This document shows, piece after piece, positions 26,806-36,404 of a DNA stretch of 64,000 nt. The notes below the pieces were generated by a model that had not been told where the DNA came from, ran no database searches, and saw only the letters and a list, made by a program, of their open reading frames with translations. Made by a program: the position numbers and the translations under genes. Source of the stretch: CAMYOC01 sp963704875 (GTDB lineage: Bacteria > Pseudomonadota > Gammaproteobacteria > Steroidobacterales > XN24); contig CAVPIA010000008.1 in NCBI GenBank assembly GCA_963704875.1, forward strand, positions 186,001 through 250,000, written 5' to 3'. Position 1 is the stretch's first letter. Each line of letters opens with the position of its first letter.

Positions 26806-28035
26806 CTAGTGTTTTGATATGCGCAGCAGCCTGGCGCGGCGACGGTCGGCGGTCAGTACCTTAACCTGGTGACCATTCCAATCTATGGAGTCGCCGACGA
26901 CGGGGATACGCTCGAGGGTCTCGGTCATCAAGCCGCCGATCGTAGATACGTCTATATTCGGATCCCACGTGGTGCCGAGCTTTTCAGACAGCCTTCGCAT
27001 ATCGACACGACCGCGAACCAGCAACGTACCATCGGCTTGCTCCATAAGGTCATTCGCGGGCAAATCACTTTCGTCCCGAATGTCGCCGACAATTTCTTCG
27101 AGCACGTCCTCCATCGTCGCCAAACCCTCGATGGTGCCGTACTCATCGACGACGATCGCCAGGTGCCGGTGACTCTCCTGGAAGGTATGCAGCAGCTGCG
27201 GCAGCAGCGCGCTGTCTGGCACCACCAGCACGTCCTTGCGAATCGCCTCCCAGTCAATCTGCTCGTCGTCGTGCTCCAGGAGCCAGTACAACAATTCCTT
27301 GGCCAGGACGACGCCGGATGCGTCGGAGAGATGCTCCGTCGGCGAAAACGGGAAGCGACTGTGGCCGGACTCCCTGACCAGACTCATTGTCTCGTGGCGG
27401 TCCATTTTTGCGCTCAGAAAGCAAACGTCCTCGCGCGGCAACATCACATCCCGGGCGTGCAGGTGGCGCAAGTGCGTCGCGCCGACGATGATCCCGGCGG
27501 TGTGGTGGCCGACCACCCCCTCGCTCCGTCCGAGAGCAGCCAGCAGTCGCAGCTCCTCGGCTGACGTTACCGGGACGTCGACATCGCCGCGAATTGAACG
27601 GGAGATCTTCTCACTGACCGCAACCAGCGGTCGCAACAGGATCGCCAGCCAGTTGATGCCATGGGCGACAGGTACGGCAAGCAAAGATGCGTACGTTATG
27701 CCAAGTGTCTTGGGGATGATCTCCGTCAACAGCAGAACAGCAATGGTGAATATGATGGTAAATATCCACAAGGTATTGACGTCGAACACATTGGCATAGC
27801 TCGCGCCCGCGACTGATGCACCGACGGTATGGGCGGCTGTGTTTAGTATCAGGATCGCGGCGATGGGCACGTCCATGTTTTCCTTGAATCCGCGCAGCAG
27901 CCGACCGGCTTGCTTCCTCCTTTGACCGACCATGGCAATTTGCGACCTGGTCAGAGACAGCAGAACAGATTCGAAGATCGAACACAGGAATGAAATGACC
28001 AGTACGACACTTACGGCTGTAACGAAAAGCAGCAT
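26806..28035 (-). CDS. CNNM/CorC-family protein with CBS pair and CorC/HlyC domain
   Basis: 409 aa. The N-terminal DUF21 membrane domain has about four helices (ESVLLSLTRSQIAM and LLLTEIIPKTLGI are family motifs). Two CBS motifs follow (RDVMLPREDVCFLSA and VVDEYGTIEGLATMEDVLEE in the second), and then a CorC/HlyC C-terminal domain (LVRGRVDMRRLSEKLG). The family is linked to Mg2+/Co2+ efflux or resistance. Start ATG 28035 has GGAGG seven bases upstream. It stands 195 bp downstream of the antiporter gene on the same strand and may share a transcript. Confidence 0.88.
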   Translation of the reverse strand: MLLFVTAVSVVLVISFLCSIFESVLLSLTRSQIAMVGQRRKQAGRLLRGFKENMDVPIAAILILNTAAHTVGASVAGASYANVFDVNTLWIFTIIFTIAVLLLTEIIPKTLGITYASLLAVPVAHGINWLAILLRPLVAVSEKISRSIRGDVDVPVTSAEELRLLAALGRSEGVVGHHTAGIIVGATHLRHLHARDVMLPREDVCFLSAKMDRHETMSLVRESGHSRFPFSPTEHLSDASGVVLAKELLYWLLEHDDEQIDWEAIRKDVLVVPDSALLPQLLHTFQESHRHLAIVVDEYGTIEGLATMEDVLEEIVGDIRDESDLPANDLMEQADGTLLVRGRVDMRRLSEKLGTTWDPNIDVSTIGGLMTETLERIPVVGDSIDWNGHQVKVLTADRRRARLLRISKH

Positions 28036-28230
28036 GTTGCCTCCGTGGTAGATGAGGTTTCATATTAGCTCGCGGAATCTGCGTTGGGGACGCCTGCTGA
28101 ACCGGAATTAGCGAAATCGGCATCTTCCCGATGCCAGCCCCGGGCGGTATTGGCTTTCCATCAAAAGCAGATCAGGGAACCATTATGAACGGTATCAGGA
28201 GCGGTAAGCATCGGGCATCCGTGGATGTCA

Positions 28231-29829
28231 TCACGAAAAATGGCTCGCCTCGACGTGGCCGGCGAATCCAGTGCCAGCCTCGGCATAGATGTTGAATACC
28301 GCGGTCGCGCCTGCCTCGTGCAACTGCGCTTCCTCGTCTTCATACCTCGCCGTCGCGGCGATGCCGCCCTTGAAGCCGATCTCACGCAGCTGCTCCAGTG
28401 CCTCCAGGTTGGCTGTCAATGTGGGCAGCGCCAGCATCACCAGATCGATGCTGGGAACCTCTTGCACCAGCTCCCAGAAATCTGCGTCGCTGGGGTCGCC
28501 GCGCATCACGTTGCGCCCTTCCCTCCGGAGCTGCCGGACGCGCTCGATATTGAAATCTATGCCCACCACGGTATCGCCGTGCAGCTCGCACATCTTGTCG
28601 TAGGCCCCGGTACCCACCCGGCCCATGCCGAAAACGGCGATGGAGGCGTTACCGGTATCCATCAGCCGATCATCGGGCAGCCGTTCCTCACGCTGATACT
28701 TTTGCCAGAAGGGCCGGTGGCGACTGTAGATCGTGTCGTCCCGTTGGGTCAAAGGCGAGGCGACGATGAAAGAGAAAGACAGGGCGATGGATATGACGAC
28801 CAACCAATCCGCCGGTATCCATCCGTTAGCCACACCAATGGCGGCTACGATCAGGCCGAATTCGCTGTAGTTACTTAGATTCAGCGTCGCCAGCAGGGCG
28901 GTGCGCGCGCGCAGCTTGAAACGCGTCATCAGACCAAAGAACAAGGCCGACTTGATGAACACCAGAGGCACCAGTACGGCGCCGATCACCAGGGCCTCCA
29001 GGGAGAGCTCCCCGGTCATGCCGATGGAGAGGAAGAAGCCCACCAGGAACAGGTCTTTGAAGCCCAACATGGTCTTGGCCATCTCAGCCGCTTTGGGGTG
29101 GCTAGACATCAACACGCCCAGGACCAGGGCACCCAGGTCGTCCTTCACACCGGTCAGCTCGAACAGCTCCGCGCCGCCCAGGGCCAGTACCAGGCCGTAG
29201 AGTATCAACAGCTCGCCGTGGCCTGTGCGTTGCAATAGCAGGTGGAGCAGCGGGCGCATCGGGATCAGCAAAAACAACAGCAGCGCCCAGGCCGTCGGGA
29301 GTTTGCCGGTGGAGGCGGCGAGAAACGCCACCGCCGCGAGATCCTGCATCACCAGAATGCCGATGGCGATGCGGCCATGCAGGGACTTCATCGCCGCCTT
29401 CTGTTCCAGAATCTTGACCACGAACACGGTGCTGGAAAAGCTCAAGGCAAATGCCAGCAGCAGAGCCCGCTCAAAATCCAGCCCGGCAAACAGCGGCACG
29501 CCCATCAAGGCGAGCACAAAAATCCCCAGGCCAAAGGTCGCGACGATAACGCCGATGTGCAAACTGGTCACGGCCCAGACCTGGGGCCGCAGCAGTGTCT
29601 TCAGATCCAGCTTCAGGCCGACCGTGAACAGCAACAAGGTAATACCGAGGTCTGCCAGCTTCTGCAGCACCTCCCCGCTGGCCATCCCCATAGAGTTGAG
29701 TATGAAGCCAGTGGCGAGAAAGCCCACTAACGGCGGCAGACCGATCAGACGCGCGCCAAACCCCAGCGCAAAGGCCAGCGAAACCCAGGCAACATCACCA
29801 AGCGCTATTGCAACCCACTCAAAATCCAT
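28231..29829 (-). CDS. KefB/YbaL-like monovalent cation:proton antiporter with TrkA-N domain
   Basis: 532 aa. The first ~380 residues form about twelve helices of the CPA2 antiporter fold, with LPPLVGFLATGFIL and ALSFSSTVFVVKIL near the N-terminus. The C-terminal part has the nucleotide-binding TrkA-N fold, IAVFGMGRVGTGAYDKM, and VVGIDFNIERV. Such transporters exchange K+ or Na+ for H+, gated by a bound nucleotide or glutathione adduct. No KefF/KefG-type ancillary gene is adjacent. The start has only a weak ribosome site. Confidence 0.88.
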   Translation of the reverse strand: MDFEWVAIALGDVAWVSLAFALGFGARLIGLPPLVGFLATGFILNSMGMASGEVLQKLADLGITLLLFTVGLKLDLKTLLRPQVWAVTSLHIGVIVATFGLGIFVLALMGVPLFAGLDFERALLLAFALSFSSTVFVVKILEQKAAMKSLHGRIAIGILVMQDLAAVAFLAASTGKLPTAWALLLFLLIPMRPLLHLLLQRTGHGELLILYGLVLALGGAELFELTGVKDDLGALVLGVLMSSHPKAAEMAKTMLGFKDLFLVGFFLSIGMTGELSLEALVIGAVLVPLVFIKSALFFGLMTRFKLRARTALLATLNLSNYSEFGLIVAAIGVANGWIPADWLVVISIALSFSFIVASPLTQRDDTIYSRHRPFWQKYQREERLPDDRLMDTGNASIAVFGMGRVGTGAYDKMCELHGDTVVGIDFNIERVRQLRREGRNVMRGDPSDADFWELVQEVPSIDLVMLALPTLTANLEALEQLREIGFKGGIAATARYEDEEAQLHEAGATAVFNIYAEAGTGFAGHVEASHFS

Positions 29830-30133
29830 AGCTCAAGAACCTGACGTTATCGGATCACCAAAGGCCTCAGCCTGTCAGAAGCAGCCGCTCGCTTCTCCTC
29901 AAATCCAGAGCCTCAATGGCATCATAACTTCGAAGAAGAGCACAGCACACCACTGCAAGGCACAGACCGCTGCCGATCCGTGTAACAGATCCAGGGCCGA
30001 GTTTTCTTATGTTTTTCCAGCGCGCACCACCGTCAGGAGCATTCCGATTGGATTGACTGTCCGCTTTGGACCGCAACCGCCCAGTCGCGCCTAATGCTTC
30101 GCAATTCTGATGCACGCCCAGGATGAGCAGCAG
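29830..30133. other. Gene-free stretch
   Basis: About 300 bp with no supported gene. A TGTCCGCTTTGG at 30058-30069 echoes the head of the dispersed repeat, so a decayed copy may lie here. Confidence 0.4.
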
Positions 30134-30976
30134 CTATCGACTCAGCGCTTCAAGCTCTTTCGCAATCGCCGCGTCCAGATCTTCGGCAGAGATTGCCACA
30201 CCGTCCCACAGCTGGGCCGACAAGTGAGCCCAATACATACTGTCACGAAGATAGCCTACGAAGTTTGGGCGCGTCCGCATCTGGCTGAGTATCCGATCAG
30301 CATCAGCGCGGGTGGCTCCGGTCTCAATTATGGATTGCTGAATCTCGACAAGACTGGAGGGAGCCTCCTCGCCCGACGCATTCAGGAAGTGCTGCAGCAG
30401 CGCGGGATCGATAGTGCCCGCACGAATACGAAATTCGGGGTCTACAACGAATGCCAGTTCGCGGAAATAGGTCTCTGTCACTCCCTCGTCACCCCAGAAG
30501 GTCCACTGATCTATCTGCAGCCCGATCTGATTGTAGTAATCGCCGATCTGCCGCTTCAGCACCTGGTTGTTCAACAGGCGGAGGTCGCCGGTTGATTTCA
30601 GTTCCTCGATGGTAAATCTCGAGATCGTGGGGGAGAACACGACACCGGCATAATGTGCATTCATCACCAGCGAATCAGGATCGGGCGCGGCGTCCGGGTC
30701 GTGAAGCCAGGCATCGAGCTGCCTTGTGAGCGCGAGCCGACTTCGGGCCTGCCTGCTGCTGAATCGCAGGGATTCGATGTCCGCATCAAGATCTGCCCGA
30801 AGGCGCTCAAGATAGCTGACCGCCATCGCGGCGTCTTGGCGAGCCTGAATCGCCTGGTCTGCCCAAAGAGCAATCAGGACGCCCAGGAAGACGATGACGA
30901 GTTCGCCGACAGCCAGTCTCCAGCTTCCGAGGAAGCGGCCTACAAAACCCGCAGCGCGGGCGCGGTCATTCGTCAC
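30134..30976 (-). CDS. DUF6090-like membrane-anchored protein, unknown function
   Basis: 280 aa from GTG 30976, which has GGAG six bases upstream. The open frame extends to 31117, but that part runs into the dispersed repeat, so I do not count it. One helix (VGELVIVFLGVLIALWADQA) near residues 18-38 is followed by a helical soluble part, with YLERLRADLDADIESLRFSS and FTIEELKSTGDLRLLNN. The architecture is that of many short single-helix proteins in marine bacteria, with no known function. Confidence 0.6.
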   Translation of the reverse strand: MTNDRARAAGFVGRFLGSWRLAVGELVIVFLGVLIALWADQAIQARQDAAMAVSYLERLRADLDADIESLRFSSRQARSRLALTRQLDAWLHDPDAAPDPDSLVMNAHYAGVVFSPTISRFTIEELKSTGDLRLLNNQVLKRQIGDYYNQIGLQIDQWTFWGDEGVTETYFRELAFVVDPEFRIRAGTIDPALLQHFLNASGEEAPSSLVEIQQSIIETGATRADADRILSQMRTRPNFVGYLRDSMYWAHLSAQLWDGVAISAEDLDAAIAKELEALSR

Positions 30977-31094
30977 CTCAATCTCCACATGTCGGCCTGG
31001 GATCAGCAGCCGGCAGTTTAGCTCAGTTTTTTTGACCGGCCGTTGTGCGACATGAAGCAGCCCGTCGGCCAACCTCCTGGCGACTGTCTCGGAA

Positions 31095-31136
31095 CGGCCA
31101 GAAATGGTCGTTCCCAATACCGTGTCTCGCGTCTAA
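31095..31136. repeat. Dispersed intergenic repeat, copy 3 (tail part)
   Basis: CGGCCAGAAATGGTCGTTCC and what follows match the tail of copies 1 and 2. It is upstream of the oligopeptide transporter gene. Confidence 0.55.
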
Positions 31137-31235
31137 ATAAGACCATTTGCTGCGCCCGTAGCCTTTTTTGAGTAGGGTGCTGCACAGCAGGGGCGTAATC
31201 GACATCCCCATCCACTTTCACTGGAGTCCGATGTA

Positions 31236-32825
31236 ATGACGAGAGCGTATCAGGAATCCGGAGATGCGAGAGGGACTTTTCTCGGACATCCCAAGGGCTT
31301 GTTTGTTTTGTTTTTTGCCGAAATGTGGGAGCGCTTCTCGTTTTACGGCATGCGAGCCCTGCTGATTTTCTATCTTGTTCAGCATTGGATGTTTTCCGAC
31401 AGCGAGGCCGGTGTCATATACGGTGCCTATGGCGCGCTGGTTTACGTCACCCCGGTCATTGGCGGCTATCTCGCGGATCGATATCTCGGTCAGCGCAAAG
31501 CAGTTGCATTTGGCGCATTGCTGCTGACCTTCGGTCATTTCCTGATGGCTTTCGAAGGTGATGGGGCCGGCCAGGCGGATCCGGCGATCAACATTTTCTG
31601 GGCCGCGTTGGCATTTATCATCGTCGGCTCTGGTTTTCTGAAAGCCAATATTTCCGTGATCGTAGGGCAACTGTATTCCCGTACCGATATCCGCCGCGAT
31701 CCCGCTTACACCATCTTCTACATGGGCATAAATCTGGGCGCAGCCCTCGGCGCAATCGTCGCTGGCTGGTTGGGTCAGACTAAGGGCTGGTCCTACGGCT
31801 TTGGTGCTGCCGGTATCGGCATGCTATTCGGCCTGATCGTGTTCGTCTGGGGCAAACCCTTGCTGGTTGGCCGCGGTGAGCCCTCAGATCCGGCGCGTCT
31901 CGAAAGGAAAGTTGCCGGGATCAAGTTTGAGTGGCTACTCTACATTCTGAGCTTTGCAACAGTTGGCCTGATTTGGGTCTTGATCCAGTACCAGGCCCTG
32001 GTCGGTTCGCTGCTCGGTATCGCGGGCGCCATTCTTGTTGTTTACGTCTTGTACACCGCCGTCGCGAAACTGGCGCCCGACGACAGAGACCGTATTTTTG
32101 CCGCGATGTTTCTGATTTTTGGATCAATACTGTTCTGGGCACTGTTTGAACAGGCGGGTTCCTCCCTGAATCTCTTTACAGATCGTAGCGTCGATCGGAA
32201 TATTTTCGGTATTGAAATTCCCGCATCGGTTTTTCAGTCGATCAATGCGATCTACATCGTTTTGCTGGCACCTGTATTTGCACTGCTCTGGACCTTTCTT
32301 GGTCGGCGCGGTCTCGAGCCATCGGCGCCGGCCAAGTTTGGACTGGGCTTGATGCAACTGGGCGCCGGTTTCCTGGTGCTGGTAATGGGTGCTCTGGCGG
32401 CAGGTACGGGCAATCTGACGCCGGTTGTCTTCGTCTTTCTCATTTACCTGCTGCACACAACCGGCGAGCTTTGCCTGTCTCCTGTTGGGTTAAGCGCCAT
32501 GAACCGATTGGCCCCGTCTCACATGGCAAGCCTGATCATGGGTACCTGGTTCTTCGCATCGGCGACAGGAAACTTTGCTGCCGGGCTAATCGCTGCAGCC
32601 GTGGGCGCAGAAGGTGCGGGCCCTGACCGCGTGCTGGAGGTTTACTCCTCCGTTGGCTGGTTTTCCGTCGCGGTAGGTGTGGGCGTGATTGCCATTTCTC
32701 CGCTAGTCAAGAAGCTGATGCATCTCGATACGCTGGCGGACGAACATGTTGATGACAGTCTTGCGGGACAAAGAGAAGTCGGTGAGCCACAGGCGGCTGG
32801 TATCCATCCGGCAACCAAGTCATAG
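31236..32825 (+). CDS. POT-family proton-dependent oligopeptide transporter
   Basis: 529 aa with about fourteen helices. EMWERFSFYGMRALLIFY is the POT signature with the proton-linked ExxER. FYMGINLGAALGAIVAGWL and GELCLSPVGLSAMNRLAP are further family blocks. It should import di- and tripeptides with H+ at the inner membrane. The length is normal for the DtpA/PTR2 group. It stands alone; the amidoligase operons are about 14 kb away, so a link to them is not suggested by context. Confidence 0.92.
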   Translation: MTRAYQESGDARGTFLGHPKGLFVLFFAEMWERFSFYGMRALLIFYLVQHWMFSDSEAGVIYGAYGALVYVTPVIGGYLADRYLGQRKAVAFGALLLTFGHFLMAFEGDGAGQADPAINIFWAALAFIIVGSGFLKANISVIVGQLYSRTDIRRDPAYTIFYMGINLGAALGAIVAGWLGQTKGWSYGFGAAGIGMLFGLIVFVWGKPLLVGRGEPSDPARLERKVAGIKFEWLLYILSFATVGLIWVLIQYQALVGSLLGIAGAILVVYVLYTAVAKLAPDDRDRIFAAMFLIFGSILFWALFEQAGSSLNLFTDRSVDRNIFGIEIPASVFQSINAIYIVLLAPVFALLWTFLGRRGLEPSAPAKFGLGLMQLGAGFLVLVMGALAAGTGNLTPVVFVFLIYLLHTTGELCLSPVGLSAMNRLAPSHMASLIMGTWFFASATGNFAAGLIAAAVGAEGAGPDRVLEVYSSVGWFSVAVGVGVIAISPLVKKLMHLDTLADEHVDDSLAGQREVGEPQAAGIHPATKS

Positions 32826-32918
32826 GCAGATTTGAAACGGGATTTCGGCTGCCGCGACCGGAAAGCCACACGCTGGCATTACAGCCTGATTTGCCAATCG
32901 AATGTAGCCATTCAGGCT

Positions 32919-32949
32919 ATGTCCGCTTCGGGTCACAAGGCGACATTTT
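32919..32949. repeat. Dispersed intergenic repeat, copy 4 (head part)
   Basis: ATGTCCGCTTCGGGTCACAA matches the head of copy 1 at 17 of the first 20 positions and runs on into GGCGACATTTT. It lies in the gap after the peptide transporter. Confidence 0.6.
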
Positions 32950-33025
32950 GTCTGAATTCTCTCGACCGGTTGAAATCAGTGTCAATAGCGGACACACCAA
33001 ATACCGTCTTGGTAAGGACATTGCA

Positions 33026-33586
33026 TCACTCTGTTGAAGCTGGGGCCGTCCAACTGAATACAACACTCCAGAGAGGGCCAAAGATGAACCAAAGGACAAC
33101 AGTCCAAAAGGGCATCGTCAACCATAGTTCAAGATCTCTCGTCCGCTCGGGTTCACCAACGATCCGAATGGCCAAATACACAAGACATATTGTAATCACC
33201 GCTGCTAGCACACAGCGAAACCACAACTTGGCTTCGTAGATCAGTAGATCGAGGCCGTGCGTTGGCGCTGTTCTTGGACTCGGTCCACCGGCAAACCAAA
33301 ACGCGAAGCGCGCGTCTGCCCATTGAACCGCTATGCCTCCAAAAGTCATCGTAAAACCAATGTAGGCGGCAGCAAGCCCGTGGGCGAAAGTTGCCTCCGC
33401 ACCGCGTTGCAGGTCCACTACAGTCGCAACAAGTAACACGACATCGATGAGCGGGACGCAAAACAGCAATACTGAGCCTACCGTTTTCTGCCGAAGTCCG
33501 TATCGAGCGAACAACCCGGAGAATAGCAACAGCCAAAAACCAACCTCACAGGCAACAATCAAACCCAGTAGAAAGCTATTACCCAT
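33026..33586 (-). CDS. Multi-helix membrane protein of unknown function
   Basis: 186 aa with about five hydrophobic segments (residues 5-25, 36-60, 70-88, 124-142 and 155-178). It has a conserved-looking GGPSPRTAPTHGLDLLIYEA turn. I recognise no family. The ribosome site is weak. Its codon use and GC appear lower than the neighbours, as in the small gene at 33741, so this pair may be more recent arrivals. Confidence 0.5.
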   Translation of the reverse strand: MGNSFLLGLIVACEVGFWLLLFSGLFARYGLRQKTVGSVLLFCVPLIDVVLLVATVVDLQRGAEATFAHGLAAAYIGFTMTFGGIAVQWADARFAFWFAGGPSPRTAPTHGLDLLIYEAKLWFRCVLAAVITICLVYLAIRIVGEPERTRDLELWLTMPFWTVVLWFIFGPLWSVVFSWTAPASTE

Positions 33587-33632
33587 TCGTCAATGAACTA
33601 ATTTCTCAACGATTTGAACAGGACAATTCTGC

Positions 33633-33662
33633 TTCCGGCCAGTAGAGGCCGTTCGACTTGGC
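33633..33662. repeat. Dispersed intergenic repeat, copy 5 (tail part)
   Basis: TTCCGGCCAGTAGAGGCCGT resembles the tail of the other copies, diverged. It lies between two small membrane genes. Confidence 0.4.
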
Positions 33663-33740
33663 ACAGTCCGGCGAGCGCAGTGGACTTCCCGTAAAGTCCC
33701 GCGAACAAAATGCCGGATGATGAAACTGGCAGTCATGCTG

Positions 33741-33989
33741 CTACTCGTCTAGCGGTACCAAAACGATGCGAAAGTCCGAGTACGATGTTCGGATTGCTGT
33801 TCTGACAGCCCAGATGCCACCGAAGAATCCGGCGATAGCGCCGACATACTTGCCGGAGTCCGGCACGCCAACAAACTCAAATACGAAATTGGCCGCTATG
33901 CCGGCAACGATACCTACCGTGACTCCGCGCCAAACCAGACTCCACCAAACCTCGAGGACCCGGCCCCACGTAGCTTCAAATTCCTTCAT
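33741..33989 (-). CDS. Small membrane protein
   Basis: 82 aa. ATG 33989 is preceded by AAGGAGG at a 5-base gap; the in-frame ATG six codons upstream is not. Two helices are likely (VTVGIVAGIAANFVFEFVG and YVGAIAGFFGGIWAVRTAI), separated by a short VPDSGK turn with glycines. No family recognised. Confidence 0.6.
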   Translation of the reverse strand: MKEFEATWGRVLEVWWSLVWRGVTVGIVAGIAANFVFEFVGVPDSGKYVGAIAGFFGGIWAVRTAIRTSYSDFRIVLVPLDE

Positions 33990-34084
33990 CCTCGCCTCCT
34001 TCGCCATAGCGCACGTGCATTTCTGAAGTTACAACACGTTCGCGGGATTCGTCAGTATCGGCTATTCAAGACACAGTCACGAAC

Positions 34085-34150
34085 ATGCGCTTTGGGTCAG
34101 AACTTGCCCTTCGCGAAAAGTGCTTCTGGCCGGAAGCGCGTTCCTCTCTA
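34085..34150. repeat. Dispersed intergenic repeat, copy 6 (head and tail)
   Basis: ATGCGCTTTGGGTCAGAACT is a diverged head, and GCTTCTGGCCGGAAGCGCGT a diverged tail, 23 bp apart. Closer spacing than in copy 1. Confidence 0.45.
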
Positions 34151-34178
34151 TCCAGAAGTGTGACATGCCGGAATTCTG

Positions 34179-35252
34179 TCAACGTGAGTGATCCACCGCG
34201 CTGGCCTCGGGCAAAGTCAGATCGCTCAGGCCTGCATCTTCAATCCATTGCCTGGCCGCATCGAGATCATCAGCCAGGGTTGATCGGAGTTGCTCGAGTT
34301 CCTGCTCTCGTTGATCGCGACTGTATTGACGTGCGGTGTCCTTGGCGTGGTGACTGAACAATTCGCTGGCGGCGATATCGTCAGCCTCCGACGAAGAGAG
34401 AGTCACTCCGAAGTGCTGCAGACTGTTGGTCAGGGTCGCGGCGGGATTTGAGAAAAATACTTCGCAGTCGAGACTGCGCAGCGAAGAATTCTGATCCAGC
34501 GCGGCGCGAAAGCGCAGCATCTGGGCTGCCCACAGACAGGCTGCCGCCTGGGCGGGCGTCAATTGACGTGGATCAGGTTGACCGAGACCAGGCGTCACAT
34601 GGATGCCACCTGCAAGCTGTCCGGATACATTGCCGACCCAGCGCCGATGCATCGGTGTCTTCAGCACCGACAACACATATCGCTCGAGCCCGGTGTAGAG
34701 CAACAGCCCCCGAGACTCAGAATGCAAAGCCAGCAACTGCTGCAACATGAAGTTGACCGGCACATTGCCCTTGACGATGATTGCCTCATCGTCGCTGTAG
34801 CGGCGGCCAAGCAAAGCGGCAGTCAGCGCCAGACAGCGCTTCCAGACAGCCGGCTCCCGCGGACCTCCAGGCACTGTCGCGGCCTCGGCGCCAAGCTGGC
34901 GCAATGGAAACGGCTCGCGCAAGACCAGCGTGCGAGTGTTCAGGTCCATCGCCCGGGACAGCAGTGTCGATCCGCAGTGTGCGATATGAAAAATGAAATT
35001 GAGCGGAGATTGCACGACGCCGCGGCTCTCGAACTCATCCAGCAATCCTGGCAGCGGCAACTGCCAGCCGCGTCGGGCCGCCGGCACAATGCGACCACGG
35101 TCGAGAAACACCGAGTCGCGGTAGGTCTCACGTGTCATCGGCACCAGGTCCAGTGTGCCCTGCCCGAATTCCAGCGGATAGGCATCAGGCCGCACGAACA
35201 GTGTCTGTGGATCCAGCCGGCTCCCGCCCGCTGCTGTGGTGTCCTGGTTCAT
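34179..35252 (-). CDS. Sulfotransferase-like P-loop protein
   Basis: 357 aa. FIFHIAHCGSTLLSRAMD (about residue 87) has the layout of the 5'-phosphosulfate-binding loop of sulfotransferases, with the Ser/Thr after a Gly. Residues further on (LVLREPFPLRQL, IIVKGNVPVNFMLQQ) fit the same fold. A kinase P-loop is the other possibility. The gene is divergent from the dioxygenase-like gene at 35390 with a 137-bp spacer, so the two might share a promoter region and a pathway. The substrate is unknown. Confidence 0.7.
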   Translation of the reverse strand: MNQDTTAAGGSRLDPQTLFVRPDAYPLEFGQGTLDLVPMTRETYRDSVFLDRGRIVPAARRGWQLPLPGLLDEFESRGVVQSPLNFIFHIAHCGSTLLSRAMDLNTRTLVLREPFPLRQLGAEAATVPGGPREPAVWKRCLALTAALLGRRYSDDEAIIVKGNVPVNFMLQQLLALHSESRGLLLYTGLERYVLSVLKTPMHRRWVGNVSGQLAGGIHVTPGLGQPDPRQLTPAQAAACLWAAQMLRFRAALDQNSSLRSLDCEVFFSNPAATLTNSLQHFGVTLSSSEADDIAASELFSHHAKDTARQYSRDQREQELEQLRSTLADDLDAARQWIEDAGLSDLTLPEASAVDHSR

Positions 35253-35389
35253 ATCTGACGGGCCGCCCTGCGCCTGTTCTCTGCTAATATTCGAGGTCGA
35301 AGTCTAAGTGGTCAAAGACCCGGCTGCCAAACCGGATCCAAATCCTGTCGTGAAACAGGCCACAGCCACCGAACATTCTCTTTCAAGCC

Positions 35390-36373
35390 ATGATTGACAC
35401 TCAGCCAGCCGACGTGAATACGCCCTACGCCCGCATCAGCGGCGACGGAGCTGGTCTGCATGCGTTGGAAACCGACACAGTCATCGAGCGGTTCAAAACC
35501 GACGGCGCGTTGCTGTTGCGCGGCTTCGAATACGATTTGGCGGGCTTTCGCAGTTTTACCGCGCGCTTTTGCAGTCGCTTTGTGCGTAACGAAAGCGGCC
35601 GTCGCGACCAGATATCCGGTGACGGCACGACCCAGAGTGTCAATCTGGGCCATGAGGCGTTCCCGCTACACCCGGAGCTCTCCAGAGTGCCGTGGCGTCC
35701 TGACATCGCCTGGTTTGCCTGCGCTCAGCCACCAGCCAGCGGCGGTGAAACGCTGGTCTGCGACGGGGTGGCGACGGCGGCGAATCTTGATTCCGGAGTC
35801 CGCGACCATCTGAGCACGCGTTCGGTTCTGTATCGGGAAGAGACGCCCGAACAGGCTTTTACCGAATGGCTTGGGATCGCACCGCCAGATGACCAGACGC
35901 TGGCCGAGCTGTCCCGGCAAAGTCCGTTCATGTTTCAACGTATGAACGGCCGGATCTTCCGTTCGTTTACCGTGCCGTTCTTGCATCAACCTCTGTTCAG
36001 CGATCAGCTGGCATTTGGCAATTTCCTGCTGTTCGCGCGGCGGATGTTGCGCACACGTCAATTCCCGCTGTTCGAAGACGGCACCTTGATTCCGGACAAC
36101 ATCTGCGCGCACATCGCTCAGGTCAGCGACGCGCTTACCTTCCCCCATCGCTGGCAGGCGGGTGATGTTCTGATGCTGGACAACAGCCGTTTCATGCATG
36201 GCCGCAGTGCGGTAAAGGACCCTGCCGGTCGCGTCATCTGGACCCAATTCGGATACGCGTCGTTTCTGGACAGCGATGATCACCGCCAGGATCAGATCTG
36301 GCGTCATACAGACGATGCGCGAACCATCTTTTTTGGTCGCCCGGCGGCTATGCCAACAGCAAGCCCGGGCTGA
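35390..36373 (+). CDS. TauD/TfdA-family Fe(II)/2-oxoglutarate-dependent dioxygenase-like protein
   Basis: 327 aa. LHPELSRVPWRPDIAWF supplies the H-x-E iron pair seen in clavaminate-synthase and SyrP-like members. GGETLVCDG follows, and the distal His with the co-substrate Arg lies in LMLDNSRFMHGRSA and RVIWTQFGYASFL. Such enzymes hydroxylate or halogenate small molecules or carrier-bound amino acids. The gene next to it, on the other strand, is a sulfotransferase-like protein. The start has no strong ribosome site. Confidence 0.82.
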   Translation: MIDTQPADVNTPYARISGDGAGLHALETDTVIERFKTDGALLLRGFEYDLAGFRSFTARFCSRFVRNESGRRDQISGDGTTQSVNLGHEAFPLHPELSRVPWRPDIAWFACAQPPASGGETLVCDGVATAANLDSGVRDHLSTRSVLYREETPEQAFTEWLGIAPPDDQTLAELSRQSPFMFQRMNGRIFRSFTVPFLHQPLFSDQLAFGNFLLFARRMLRTRQFPLFEDGTLIPDNICAHIAQVSDALTFPHRWQAGDVLMLDNSRFMHGRSAVKDPAGRVIWTQFGYASFLDSDDHRQDQIWRHTDDARTIFFGRPAAMPTASPG

Positions 36374-36404
36374 GCGAAGCGCGCGTGCTGGCCGTCGCCA
36401 GCCC

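Noticed and set aside
29867..30115. Minus-strand 82-codon frame in the gap
   Set aside because: Composition is not protein-like and there is no ribosome site.
30977..31117. N-terminal extension of the DUF6090-like gene
   Set aside because: It runs into the dispersed repeat; a good GGAG-GTG start lies at 30976.
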